NCBI RefSeq assembly: GCF_030811835.1
Contig: NZ_JAUSRO010000024.1
Location: forward strand, 1 to 32,300
Direction of reading: 5' to 3'
DNA from: Variovorax ginsengisoli
GTDB lineage: Bacteria > Pseudomonadota > Gammaproteobacteria > Burkholderiales > Burkholderiaceae_C
Length of the DNA: 32,300 nucleotides
The notes under the pieces were generated by a model. The model saw nothing but the letters and a program-made list of their open reading frames with translations, did not search any database and was not told the DNA's origin. Below, one piece after another: positions 23,915 to 32,156 of this stretch. Every line of letters begins with the position of its first letter. The first letter of the stretch is position 1. Position numbers and translations under genes: made by a program.

Positions 23915-26900
23915 TTATCGAAAATCCCGACTCGCCACCCGCAGCCCGCTCAACAGCGACGTGTGGTCGACCAGCTGCAGGGCGACGAGCGAGCACACGC
24001 CCTTCTCTGACTGCCAGGTCCCCTTGACCGACAACATCTTCGACCCGCGCAGGGCGGCTCGCTGGGCCTCGGCCACCGAGGGCCAGACGATGATGTTCAC
24101 AGTGCCCGTCTCATCCTCCAGCGTGGCGAAGATCACCCCGCTCGCCGTGCTGGGCTGCTGCCGGTGCGTGACGATGCCGCTGGCCCGCACCGTCTGACCA
24201 TTGCGGCCGTTGCGGCGCAGGTCGTCGGCGGTGCGGATGCGCCACTTGGCCAGCTGCGCGCGCAGCAGTGCGAGCGGGTGGCGGCGCAAGGTCAAGCCGA
24301 GCGCCGCATAGTCGTCGGCGATCTCGGCCCCTTCCTCCTGCACCGCGAACTCGAAGGCATCTTCCACGGTGCGTGCGTCACGCAGCATCTTCGTCGGCCG
24401 GGTATCGATGCCGACGGCGTCCCACACGGCCAAGGGACGGTGCCCGGCCAGGGTGCGCAACGCATCGGCGCCTGACAGGCATTTCAGGTCATGCGCATCG
24501 AGCTCGGCCCGCATGGCCATGTCTTCGACCGTCGCAAACGGCGCGATCGCGCGCGCGGCGACGATGCGCGCCGCCGCGGCCTCGCGCATGCCGCTGATGC
24601 GTGAGAAACCCAGCCGCACAGCGCGCAGCAGTTCGCCGAAGGTCGTATCCCATCGATCGGACGCCTGCAGGCTTTGCACAGCCTCTTCCAGCGTCGTTTC
24701 CCACACGCTCACCGTGACGTCGACCGGCCGCACCACCACACCATGCTCGCGCGCATCGCGCACCAGCTGCGCGGGTGCATAGAAACCCATCGGCTGGCTG
24801 TTGAGCAGCCCGGCGAGCAAGGCGTCCGGGTGGTGCCGCTTGAGCCAGCAGCTCACATACACCAGCAACCCGAAGCTCGCGGCGTGACTTTCCGGGAAAC
24901 CGTAGCTGCCGAAGCCCTCCACCTGCTTGGCGATCCGCTCGGCGAAATCGGCGCTGTAGCCTTTCTCGCGCATGCGCCGGATCAGGCGCTCCTGATGCAC
25001 CTCGAGCCCGCCGCGCTTGCGCCAGGCGCCCATGGCGCGGCGCAGCTGGTCGGCTTCGCCGGCGGTGAAATCGGCCGCGAGCATCGCGATCTGCATCACC
25101 TGTTCCTGGAACAGCGGCACGCCCAGGGTGCGCTCCGTCGCGGTCTTGATGTCCTCGCTCGGGTAGTCAACCGGCTCCTCACCCGCACGCCGGCGCAGGT
25201 AGGGATGCACCATGCCGCCCTGGATGGGGCCAGGCCGCACGATCGCGACCTGCACCACCAGGTCGTAGAACCGCTCGGGCTTCAGGCGTGGCAGCATGGT
25301 CATCTGCGCCCGGCTTTCGATCTGGAAGACGCCGACGGTGTCGGCGCGCTGGATCATGGCGTAGGTCACGGGGCATTCGGGCGGCACGTCCTGCATGCGC
25401 ATCGGCCGCCCGCGCTTGGCAGCGATCAGGTCCAGCGTGCGATGGATCGCCGTCAGCATGCCGAGGGCGAGCACGTCGACCTTGATGAGCCCGAGGGCAT
25501 CGAGGTCGTCCTTGTCCCATTGCACGACGCTGCGGTTTTCCATGGCGGCGTTTTCAACGGGGACGAGCCTGCTCAGCTTGTCGCGCGCGATCACGAAGCC
25601 GCCGGTGTGCTGGCTCAGATGGCGTGGGAAACCGCGCAATGACTTGGCCAACTCCAGCCACGTGCGCACGCCCTTGCTGTCCAACTCCAAGCCGTTCTCG
25701 ATGAGACAGGCGTCGCTGATCCACTCGCCTTCGGTGCCGTAGGCCGTCTTGGCCAGGCGCTCCACCTGCTCGATGGGAAAGCCCAGCGCCTTGCCCACGT
25801 CGCGCAGCGAGGATTTCGTGCGATACGAGGTCACCACCCCGGTGAGCGCGGCCCGGTCGCGGCTGTACTTGCCGTAGATGTACTGCATCACCTCTTCGCG
25901 CCGTTGGTGCTCGAAGTCGATGTCGATGTCGGGCGGCTCACGCCGCTCGACGCTGATGAAGCGCTCGAAGAGCAGGTTCATGCGGGCTGGATCGACCTCG
26001 GTGACACCGAGGCAGTAGCAGACGGCCGAGTTGGCCGCGCTGCCGCGGCCCTGACAGAGGATGCCGCGATCGCGCGCCCAGTGGACGATGTCGGCCACGG
26101 TCAGGAAATACGGCTCGTAGGCCAGCTGGCCGATGATGTCGAGCTCGTGCTCGATCTGCGCACGCACCTTGTCCGGCACGCCGGCAGGAAAGCGCATAGC
26201 GGCCCCGGCATAGGACAGCTTCCGGAGGTGGGAGGCGGCCGTTTCGCCCGCTGGCACGATCTCCTTGGGATACTCGTAGCGCAGCTCCTCGAGCGAGAAC
26301 GTGCAGCGCCGCGCGACCTCGATGGTTTCGCGCAGCCAGGCCTGCGGGAACTGCTCGGCCAGGACCGCGCGGCCGCGCAGGTACTGCTCGGCATTGGCGT
26401 TCAGCGCCAAACCGCAGCGAGTGAGGGGCTTGCGAATACGGATGGCCGTCAGCACGTCCTGCAGACGCTTGCGCGCGCGGGTGTGCATCAGGGGGCTGAC
26501 GGTGGCCACGACGGGCAAGCCGGCGCGCTCGGCCGCCTGTTCGAGATTCCACAGGCATTGATCGTCGTCCATCCCCAGCGGTCGTTCGGCGGCGATCCAC
26601 GCCCGGCCCGGGAACCAGGTGCGCAGCCACATGGCCTGCGCGAAGATCTCCTCGATCGTCGCACCATGTTCCGGCAGCAGCAGCGCCAGACAGCCCGGCG
26701 CACCGGCCAGGTGCTGGCCCTTGCTGGTCTTGCCCTCCAGATCCGCAATAAGGGCCGTGTAGCGACCCTTCTCGGCACGCCGACGTGCGAGCGTGATGAG
26801 CTCGCAGAGATTGCCGTAGCCGTTGCGGTCCTGCGCAAGCAGGACCAGGCGGGCGAAGGGTTTGCCGCCGGCGAACTCGTAGAGGATCTCGCTGCCGACA

Positions 26901-27109
26901 ATGAAATGCAGGCCGCATTCACGGGCCTCGAGGTGGGCCCGCACGACCCCGGAAACTGAGCACTCGTCGGTCAGCGCGAGTGCGGTATAGAGCTTGGCCG
27001 CGGCGCGGCTCACAAGCTCCTCGGGCTGCGAGGCGCCCGTCAGGAAGGTGAAATTGGACCGACAGTGCAGTTCGGCGAACGGCGGCGGGTCGGCTTGATT
27101 GCTGTACAT
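23915..27109 (-). CDS. dnaE2: Error-prone DNA polymerase DnaE2 (ImuC)
   Basis: The 1064-residue protein is a C-family polymerase alpha subunit of the DnaE2 type that carries out SOS-induced translesion synthesis. The N-terminal PHP domain begins FAELHCRSNFTFLTGASQPE. The catalytic palm carries PDIDIDF (near residue 393) and GRGSAANSAVCYCLGVTEVD. The fingers have GFPESHAASFGLLVYVSCWL, and a C-terminal OB fold (SGIVTHRQQPSTASGVIFAT) ends it. There is no C-terminal clamp- or tau-binding tail, as expected for DnaE2. The start at 27109 gives the usual N-terminus. A longer frame opens at 27145. A LexA box overlaps that start codon. The usual partners imuA and imuB are not adjacent. Confidence 0.95.
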   Translation of the reverse strand: MYSNQADPPPFAELHCRSNFTFLTGASQPEELVSRAAAKLYTALALTDECSVSGVVRAHLEARECGLHFIVGSEILYEFAGGKPFARLVLLAQDRNGYGNLCELITLARRRAEKGRYTALIADLEGKTSKGQHLAGAPGCLALLLPEHGATIEEIFAQAMWLRTWFPGRAWIAAERPLGMDDDQCLWNLEQAAERAGLPVVATVSPLMHTRARKRLQDVLTAIRIRKPLTRCGLALNANAEQYLRGRAVLAEQFPQAWLRETIEVARRCTFSLEELRYEYPKEIVPAGETAASHLRKLSYAGAAMRFPAGVPDKVRAQIEHELDIIGQLAYEPYFLTVADIVHWARDRGILCQGRGSAANSAVCYCLGVTEVDPARMNLLFERFISVERREPPDIDIDFEHQRREEVMQYIYGKYSRDRAALTGVVTSYRTKSSLRDVGKALGFPIEQVERLAKTAYGTEGEWISDACLIENGLELDSKGVRTWLELAKSLRGFPRHLSQHTGGFVIARDKLSRLVPVENAAMENRSVVQWDKDDLDALGLIKVDVLALGMLTAIHRTLDLIAAKRGRPMRMQDVPPECPVTYAMIQRADTVGVFQIESRAQMTMLPRLKPERFYDLVVQVAIVRPGPIQGGMVHPYLRRRAGEEPVDYPSEDIKTATERTLGVPLFQEQVMQIAMLAADFTAGEADQLRRAMGAWRKRGGLEVHQERLIRRMREKGYSADFAERIAKQVEGFGSYGFPESHAASFGLLVYVSCWLKRHHPDALLAGLLNSQPMGFYAPAQLVRDAREHGVVVRPVDVTVSVWETTLEEAVQSLQASDRWDTTFGELLRAVRLGFSRISGMREAAAARIVAARAIAPFATVEDMAMRAELDAHDLKCLSGADALRTLAGHRPLAVWDAVGIDTRPTKMLRDARTVEDAFEFAVQEEGAEIADDYAALGLTLRRHPLALLRAQLAKWRIRTADDLRRNGRNGQTVRASGIVTHRQQPSTASGVIFATLEDETGTVNIIVWPSVAEAQRAALRGSKMLSVKGTWQSEKGVCSLVALQLVDHTSLLSGLRVASRDFR

Positions 27110-27117
27110 GCATACAG
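27102..27117. promoter_or_regulatory. LexA (SOS) box
   Basis: CTGTACATGCATACAG fits the CTGT-N8-ACAG consensus exactly. It lies in the 20-bp gap and over the first codons between divergent dnaE2 (start 27109) and the 78-residue gene (start 27130), so LexA should repress one or both. Confidence 0.88.
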
Positions 27118-27129
27118 TATCATTGCCGC

Positions 27130-27366
27130 ATGAACCCGACCGCAAGCACCGTTACAACCCTCGCGCTGCCCCACCCAACGCTGCTGCGCATCCCCACCTG
27201 GTACAGCGATCTCGCCCACGACGAGGTCGTTTTGCCACTTCCGCCGGAGGACTACAACGTCCAGGAGGTCGGGAAACTTTGGCGAGTGACGATCAGTGGC
27301 ACGGACGAGTTCGTGTACCTGGGCAGCGGCCCGGTCGAGGTGGTGCGCTCGCGCGCGCCGTTCTGA
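27130..27366 (+). CDS. Hypothetical protein divergent from dnaE2
   Basis: The 78-residue protein begins MNPTASTVTTLALPHPTLLR and contains YSDLAHDEVVLPLPPEDYNV, then KLWRVTISGTDEFVYLG. It looks like a compact beta-rich soluble domain. No ribosome binding site precedes the ATG and the LexA box ends 12 bp before it, so if the start is right the message is nearly leaderless. Expression should follow the SOS response. The family is not recognised. Confidence 0.65.
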   Translation: MNPTASTVTTLALPHPTLLRIPTWYSDLAHDEVVLPLPPEDYNVQEVGKLWRVTISGTDEFVYLGSGPVEVVRSRAPF

Positions 27367-27384
27367 GTTTTTCGGAAAGGACAC

Positions 27385-27747
27385 ATGAGGACACCTGAAC
27401 ATCCCGTCACGCATGGTGGCCAGCTGCTCGACGCACCCGAAGCCCATGCAGGGGACATCGTCGACGCCTACCGCGAACAAAATCCGGTGATGGTGGCAAA
27501 ACGGACCTGTGACACCGACGCGCCCACGCCAGTGAAGAAGAACGAGCCGCCGCCAGATGAGTTCGACGACCTGCCGTTTGAAAGCAACGAGATCTGCTGT
27601 GGCGGTTCGGGTTTCGGCCGCCGGGGCGGCTTGATGGTCTTCGGTTTGGGCGCGACCGGCTCGGGCGTCGCGACGAACCTGTCGGCCGGATACTGCCGCA
27701 TGAACGCAGCGGCGTTGGCTGCGGGGGCATCGAGCCAGGCCTCATAG
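27385..27747 (+). CDS. Hypothetical protein overlapping yedK antisense
   Basis: The ATG follows a strong GGAAAGGACAC site, 18 bp after the 78-residue gene, and the first 70 residues look like protein (EHPVTHGGQLLDAPEAHAGD, then IVDAYREQNPVMVAKR and PPDEFDDLPFESNE). The rest is antisense to the 3' part of yedK and becomes low-quality glycine/alanine sequence, so the natural end may be near residue 70 with its stop lost. The alternative is that the whole frame is spurious and only yedK is real. The family is not recognised. Confidence 0.4.
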   Translation: MRTPEHPVTHGGQLLDAPEAHAGDIVDAYREQNPVMVAKRTCDTDAPTPVKKNEPPPDEFDDLPFESNEICCGGSGFGRRGGLMVFGLGATGSGVATNLSAGYCRMNAAALAAGASSQAS

Positions 27748-28337
27748 AGGCCATCCGGGATCACCACGACCATCCGCTTGTCCTGCAGCTCGGGTGGGCG
27801 GGCCGGGTCGGGACGGTGCATGTGTTTGAACACCGCGTGATCGTCCGCATTCACTGTGAGCATCGTGAAGGTGTTGATCCACTCGCCGGTGGGCGTTTTC
27901 CAGGGGCCCCAGAGACCGGCCACACCGAACATGCCGCCATCCGTCGGCGTGAACCGGGTGGGAACGTGCTTGCCTGAGCGCCAATCAGGCTCGTAGATCG
28001 CGGCGCAGGGCACGATGCAGTGCCGTGCATGCGCCCAGGCGTCCTTGAAGCTCGGCTTCGTCGCGACGGTTTCGCTGCGCGCGTTGTACGTGTGCTTGCC
28101 GTAGCTCACGTCCTCGGCGAATCGTGGAAGCAGGCCGAAGCGCGCTTCCACGAGTTCGAACTCGGGGACGGCGTCATCGCCCGACGCGCGCTCGATCGGG
28201 CGACGGAGGATCGGGGCGAGGTCGGTCGGATAGATGTGCAGGCCGCCGGGCGGCGGCTCCCAGTCGGCGGGCAACACCAGGCCGAAGCGCTTCTCCAGCA
28301 GCTGCCTGCGTTTCTCGGCTTGGTAGTGGTGGCACAT
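27468..28337 (-). CDS. yedK: SRAP/HMCES-type abasic-site processing protein YedK
   Basis: The start at ATG 28337 exposes C2, which self-crosslinks to abasic sites in single-stranded DNA and protects them. It is the MCHHYQ start of this family. Further active-site residues are visible: N85 in YNARSET, E116 in AAIYEP and H174 in MHRP. Core pieces FGLLPRF, LWGPWKTPTGEWINTFTMLT and RMVVVIPDGLYEAWL complete the fold. The body ends with a proline-rich tail PEPPQQISLL at about residue 252. The frame runs on for 37 residues of unlike sequence (SNGRSSNSSGGGSFFF), apparently because its stop was lost at the convergent junction. It lies beside dnaE2, another damage-response gene. Confidence 0.93.
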   Translation of the reverse strand: MCHHYQAEKRRQLLEKRFGLVLPADWEPPPGGLHIYPTDLAPILRRPIERASGDDAVPEFELVEARFGLLPRFAEDVSYGKHTYNARSETVATKPSFKDAWAHARHCIVPCAAIYEPDWRSGKHVPTRFTPTDGGMFGVAGLWGPWKTPTGEWINTFTMLTVNADDHAVFKHMHRPDPARPPELQDKRMVVVIPDGLYEAWLDAPAANAAAFMRQYPADRFVATPEPVAPKPKTIKPPRRPKPEPPQQISLLSNGRSSNSSGGGSFFFTGVGASVSQVRFATITGFCSR

Positions 28338-28382
28338 CGCCCAGACTGTAGCTGCTGAAGCCTTCAACCTGCCTATTGCAGG

Positions 28383-28607
28383 TCAGGGAGCAAGCAACCA
28401 GCCTTTGCGTTCCATGCATCCCGCCAACGCCGATCGGCGTTGCTCGACAGCCTCGGCGCACTGCATCAGGTCGCGATCCCGCACGCCCACGCCGCGATCC
28501 CCCCACGCATCCTGCCATGGCAGGCTCCGCGTCGAGAGGGGGGCGTTTGCGCAGCCTGCCAGAAACAAGGCGGTGAACGGTACGGACAGATATCGCAGCG
28601 GTTGCAT
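28383..28607 (-). CDS. Small lipoprotein
   Basis: The ATG at 28607 follows AAAGAGGACACC and gives 74 residues. The signal peptide MQPLRYLSVPFTALFLAGC has lipobox FLAGC with the lipidated cysteine at residue 19. The short mature part has two further cysteines (MQCAEAVEQRRSALAGCMER), which could pair. No known function. It lies 45 bp upstream of yedK on the same strand and may be co-transcribed, although nothing links the functions. Confidence 0.8.
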   Translation of the reverse strand: MQPLRYLSVPFTALFLAGCANAPLSTRSLPWQDAWGDRGVGVRDRDLMQCAEAVEQRRSALAGCMERKGWLLAP

Positions 28608-28721
28608 GGTGTCCTCTTTAGGCATGAAGGCGGCATCGTGTTTCCGATGCCCGTCCGGCCGAATGTAGCTGGCCGCGTGCCTTCACTTCAACCATGTTGA
28701 AGGCGGCGTGCCGCATGTGGC

Positions 28722-28745
28722 TGGCCAGCGGTTTCCCGCTGGCCA
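28722..28745 (-). terminator. Stem-loop after a small minus-strand gene
   Basis: TGGCCAGCGG and CCGCTGGCCA form a perfect 10-bp stem with a TTTC loop, 9 bp downstream of the 74-residue gene that ends at 28755. There is no T-run on either side, so a terminator role is likely but the structure could instead stabilise the RNA. Confidence 0.5.
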
Positions 28746-28754
28746 CCCGACGCC

Positions 28755-28979
28755 CTATTTGGCGTCGTCGCGTTTCGGTACACGCATCACGAGGCGTCCC
28801 CTGAAGTTGAACGGTAGGCTGAGGAGGTCGATGTTGCCCCTCTCCTGGTCCCCATGAGGGAACACGGCGCCCACGCGATGCCAGTAGTCGGGACGATCCT
28901 CGTTGCCCTCGATCACGTGATACACGTAAAAGGCGGGCAAGGTGGCTTCCCGGGTAGGTTTGGTTGTAGTTTTCAACAT
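28755..28979 (-). CDS. Hypothetical protein
   Basis: The 74-residue protein starts at ATG 28979 after AAAGGAGAAGACC, a strong ribosome binding site. It has a beta-rich core AFYVYHVIEGNEDRPDYWHR, then VGAVFPHGDQERGNIDLLSL and a basic C-terminal strand RGRLVMRVPKR. Small proteins of this shape (W-x-R-x-G-x-x-F-x-H) occur in plasmid- or island-borne DNA, which is my recollection of the pattern and not a family assignment. It is cytoplasmic. A perfect stem-loop follows its stop. Confidence 0.72.
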   Translation of the reverse strand: MLKTTTKPTREATLPAFYVYHVIEGNEDRPDYWHRVGAVFPHGDQERGNIDLLSLPFNFRGRLVMRVPKRDDAK

Positions 28980-29388
28980 GGTCTTCTCCTTTGGTTCAAA
29001 TGGTTAATGTCCCGAGGGACGGTGACCATCGAACCCGCCCGGCCCGGGCGGCGTGTCCCCTACACGGGAGCGCAGCGAATGGAGCGGGCTGGAGCAGGAC
29101 ACGCCGACGCCGGCGGGTAGGCCACCCGTCATGCTGAGGGCATGAACCTGAACCCAAAAGAGAAGCTGAAAACGTCACACCGACCGGCGTGCCACCTGCC
29201 CCAGCCTCCGTGCTGAGCGCTGACGTGAGGCAATGTTCCTTCGGCCGTCGATGGCAGCAGGGAAAGCCTCGTGCACGCAAGGCGGCACCAGGGCGAACAA
29301 GAGCCTTGGTCCACGGCATCCCATAAAAATGTCATGCCGCCTACCCATGGCCTCCCCTAAACTTGCCGCCCACATCGAGGGGGAAAGT
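28980..29388. other. GC-rich intergenic region
   Basis: Separates the divergent 74-residue and MORN-protein genes. It probably holds their promoters. A short plus-strand stretch near 29140-29180 (ATGAACCTGAACCC) opens a tiny frame without support. Nothing else recognised. Confidence 0.4.
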
Positions 29389-31125
29389 ATGGAGCACACC
29401 ATGGTTCCAGGAGGAGGCTCCGCTGCCTCCAGATTCACGCGTCGGGGACTTCTTCCGGGTTGGAAGACGTCCTTCATTGTGCTGGCCGGGGCGTTCGCCG
29501 TCGTCGCCCAGGTTCAGGCGCAAGCCAACCCTGAGATTGCGAACTGCGCCGAGTTGAAGGAAGAAGCGGTGGCCGCGCAGGCGGCGTTATGCACCGCCCA
29601 TGTCGGCTGCAGCTACATTCTTCACGCTCAGCAAAGCTGCGCGCGGGCCAAAGGCTACCTTGAGCGACTGCAGGCCGCCATCGGCGAGGGCACGAAAACC
29701 TTCTTTGGCACCTATCGCAAGGAGGTCACGCCCGACGCGGTGTTCACAGCGGCGTTGGGTGGCGAGGACTATGAGCAGGCGCGCAAGCTCGGCGGTCTTG
29801 CCCAATTCCAGCAGCAGGCTCAGGACATCGCTGCACGCGTGCGGGAGGTGAGCAGTGGATATGGCCATACGAAATCAGGCCGCAACTCCCGCAATGACTG
29901 GATCTACTACGGGCAGCTTAGCGGCGACTCGCCGGAAGGCGACGGGACGTGGATTTTCTCCGATGGCGAAATTCAGCGCGGTCACTTCACGGCTGGCGAG
30001 TTCAATGGCGTTGGTGAAGTGCTCTATGCGAAGGGGCATCGCTTCATTGGCAATTACATTCAGGGGGACGCCGATCGCGAAGGGGTGTTCGTATTCAAAA
30101 GCGGGCAAATAGATGTCGGTACGGACTGGAGCAATGGCACCTTCTCCGGCGAGCGCACGAAGGTCGACGGCACCCGATTCAAGGGTCGGATCGACAGCAA
30201 AAACAACTGGCTCGAAGGCAAGGCGTATCGCGCCGACGGCAGCCTGGCCGAAGAAGGCACCTATGAGAGCGGGAAACTTTCTGTCGGCGCGATCTATGAC
30301 GCAGCAGGCGCGCGCACGGAGGTCAACCTCCCTGCCGAGCGCCAGGCCGTCGCACGCGCCGCCGCCGAGAAGGCGCGCTTGGATGCTGAGGCCGAGCAGC
30401 AACTGAAGCGGCAACAGGCCGCGCAAGCCGAGCAGCAATTCCGGGCCAGCCTTCAGACCCTGAATGCTGGCCAGCTCTTTGCCCGCGCCGATGAGCTAAA
30501 TGCCCAGGGGGATCGCGTCCGCGCCCGCGAAGTCCAGCGGGCCCTGCTGAACCGCTTTCCCGATCATCCGCTGGCGGTGACGGCAGCACGGCAGATGGGG
30601 GGAGACACAACTGGAAATTCATCAGGAAACGCACAGGCAGGCAACCGCCTTCCAAGTGGCGTTCCTGCGAGGGCATGTGAAGCCATGAAACAGATGGTCA
30701 TGTCGGCCAAGGTGCCTCCGAATGCATCCATCACTTCGAGCATGGAAACCGTGATGTACATGACGAAGGTCGTGCTGGACATGATTGCCAACGGCTGTCC
30801 CACAGAAGCCGGTACAACACCTGCACAGATCGAAGCGGAGAAACGGGAGCGCGAGCGGCAATATGCGGAGGCTGAAAAAGCCTGCAATGCGGTGCAGGTC
30901 GGTGGCCGTCGGTGTGTGCCACAGGCGCACAGTGCTGACGTTGCCGTGAGCAAGCCTGCGGCTCCGCCTCCGCCCCCGGCACCTGCGGCGAAGCCGGTCG
31001 TCAGCTTCGATCCAGCGACGGGTCGCTGCTACCCGCCAGATGCAGAAGAGTGCCGGCGAATCCCTAACACGAGGGGCTATTCGCCGAACTCCAGTTCCGA
31101 CGGCCGCATCCGCACGGCACGCTGA
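29389..31125 (+). CDS. Secreted MORN-repeat protein with coiled coil
   Basis: ATG 29389 after GAGGGGGAAAGT gives 578 residues. The larger frame from 29233 is ignored. An N-terminal signal peptide (SFIVLAGAFAVVAQVQAQA, about 27-45) directs export. A cysteine-containing domain follows (about 50-110). At about 185-300 there are four to five MORN-type repeats (GDGTWIFSDGEIQRGHF, GVGEVLYAKGHRFIGNYIQG, GTYESGKLS). A charged helical coiled coil is at about 317-355, a TPR-like helix pair at about 357-402, and a long low-complexity tail with PAAPPPPPAPAAKP. MORN repeats usually bind lipids or proteins. A periplasmic scaffold role is inference. Confidence 0.85.
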   Translation: MEHTMVPGGGSAASRFTRRGLLPGWKTSFIVLAGAFAVVAQVQAQANPEIANCAELKEEAVAAQAALCTAHVGCSYILHAQQSCARAKGYLERLQAAIGEGTKTFFGTYRKEVTPDAVFTAALGGEDYEQARKLGGLAQFQQQAQDIAARVREVSSGYGHTKSGRNSRNDWIYYGQLSGDSPEGDGTWIFSDGEIQRGHFTAGEFNGVGEVLYAKGHRFIGNYIQGDADREGVFVFKSGQIDVGTDWSNGTFSGERTKVDGTRFKGRIDSKNNWLEGKAYRADGSLAEEGTYESGKLSVGAIYDAAGARTEVNLPAERQAVARAAAEKARLDAEAEQQLKRQQAAQAEQQFRASLQTLNAGQLFARADELNAQGDRVRAREVQRALLNRFPDHPLAVTAARQMGGDTTGNSSGNAQAGNRLPSGVPARACEAMKQMVMSAKVPPNASITSSMETVMYMTKVVLDMIANGCPTEAGTTPAQIEAEKRERERQYAEAEKACNAVQVGGRRCVPQAHSADVAVSKPAAPPPPPAPAAKPVVSFDPATGRCYPPDAEECRRIPNTRGYSPNSSSDGRIRTAR

Positions 31126-31194
31126 CGTAGTCAGGCTCGCCCTGGCTGCCGGGCGGGGGGGCGCGGGCGCGGGGGGCGCATCGATTTCCACAAA

Positions 31195-31253
31195 AGCCGG
31201 TCAGGTGACCGGCTCACTTGACGGATATCCAGTTGGTATCCATTGAATATCCG
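31195..31253. terminator. Two inverted repeats between convergent genes
   Basis: AGCCGGTCA and TGACCGGCT (31195-31214) form a perfect hairpin. CGGATAT at 31222 and ATATCCG at 31247 form a second with an 18-nt loop. Both lie between the 3' ends of the MORN-protein and DUF932 genes. A bidirectional terminator is the simplest reading, although no long T-run is present. Confidence 0.5.
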
Positions 31254-31302
31254 CCAAGAAACGCGACGGCCGGGACCTCCCCTCCCCGGCCGTTGCGTGC
31301 GC

Positions 31303-32124
31303 TTATGCCTTCAACTGCCGCATGCCCCTCGCGAGCATCCACAGGGCGCGATTGATCTTCACGTTCTGGTCGATGCCAAGGATCGGCCGCGTGCTTTGCC
31401 GCCGCCCGGAGGCGCTGAGGCCATCGAGGCCGCCGCGCGTCAGGTTCTCCTGCACGCGGTTGAACGTCGTCCACAGGTCGGGTCGGTCATCGTCGAGACG
31501 GCGCGGCGCGAGCAGCTGCGTTTCGGTGAAGGGTGCGGGCTTGACCGGATCGTCGTATTTGAGCGCGAGCGCCGCGTGCGCGAAGACCTCGGCCTCTCGC
31601 GGCTGCAGCGTGATCGCGCGCATGGACTCGCGGCGCTCGCGCACCAGGTCGAAGCCGTCGAGCACGGTGTATGCGCCTTCGATCACCTGCCCGCTGACGT
31701 CGCCCTTGTGGGGGACACGCACGTCGGCCACGACATCGCCGCAGACAAGGCCGTTCTTGCAGACGAACCGGAGCATGCCCGCGAGCAGCTGGTAACTGCT
31801 GGTCCCGTCGTGCGAGTTGAGCAAAATGATTTCGTTGGCCTCGGCACCGTTGATCTGGGTGGCATGGCGCAGCCGCACCATGTGCTTGGTGTGCTCGCGC
31901 TTGCCTTCGTCGCGCACGCGGGTCTGACAAACCATGAAGAGCTGAAACCCTTCGGTGCGCAACGCGGTCAGCACGGCGCCGGTCGGGATATAGGCGTAGC
32001 GATCCGACCGGCTTTCGTGCTTACCTTCGGCAAAGATGGACGGGGCCACACGGCGGATTTGATCGTCGGACAGCGGATGATCGGCGCACAGATCTGGATT
32101 TCCTGTGCCCGCGCGTGGGCGCAC
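31303..32124 (-). CDS. DUF932 domain-containing protein
   Basis: The 273-residue frame matches the DUF932 family: HPLSDDQIRRVAPSIFAEGK, HESRSDRYAYIPTGAVLTAL, EGFQLFMVCQTRVRDEGKRE and ANEIILLNSHDGTSSYQLLA. FRRVQENL-like FNRVQENLTRGG and GIDQNVKINRALWMLA close the domain. Such proteins are typical of plasmids and integrative elements, and their role is unknown. The frame opens at GTG 32124 with a non-family RPRAGTGNP lead, only 33 nt after the recR stop. The natural N-terminus may therefore be lost at an insertion junction. Confidence 0.85.
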   Translation of the reverse strand: MRPRAGTGNPDLCADHPLSDDQIRRVAPSIFAEGKHESRSDRYAYIPTGAVLTALRTEGFQLFMVCQTRVRDEGKREHTKHMVRLRHATQINGAEANEIILLNSHDGTSSYQLLAGMLRFVCKNGLVCGDVVADVRVPHKGDVSGQVIEGAYTVLDGFDLVRERRESMRAITLQPREAEVFAHAALALKYDDPVKPAPFTETQLLAPRRLDDDRPDLWTTFNRVQENLTRGGLDGLSASGRRQSTRPILGIDQNVKINRALWMLARGMRQLKA

Positions 32125-32156
32125 TCAGGCTGTCAGTTGATCACTTGGATTTGTAA

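Noticed and set aside
24674..26959. Long plus-strand frames opposite dnaE2
   Set aside because: They mirror dnaE2 codons and have no start signals or family features.
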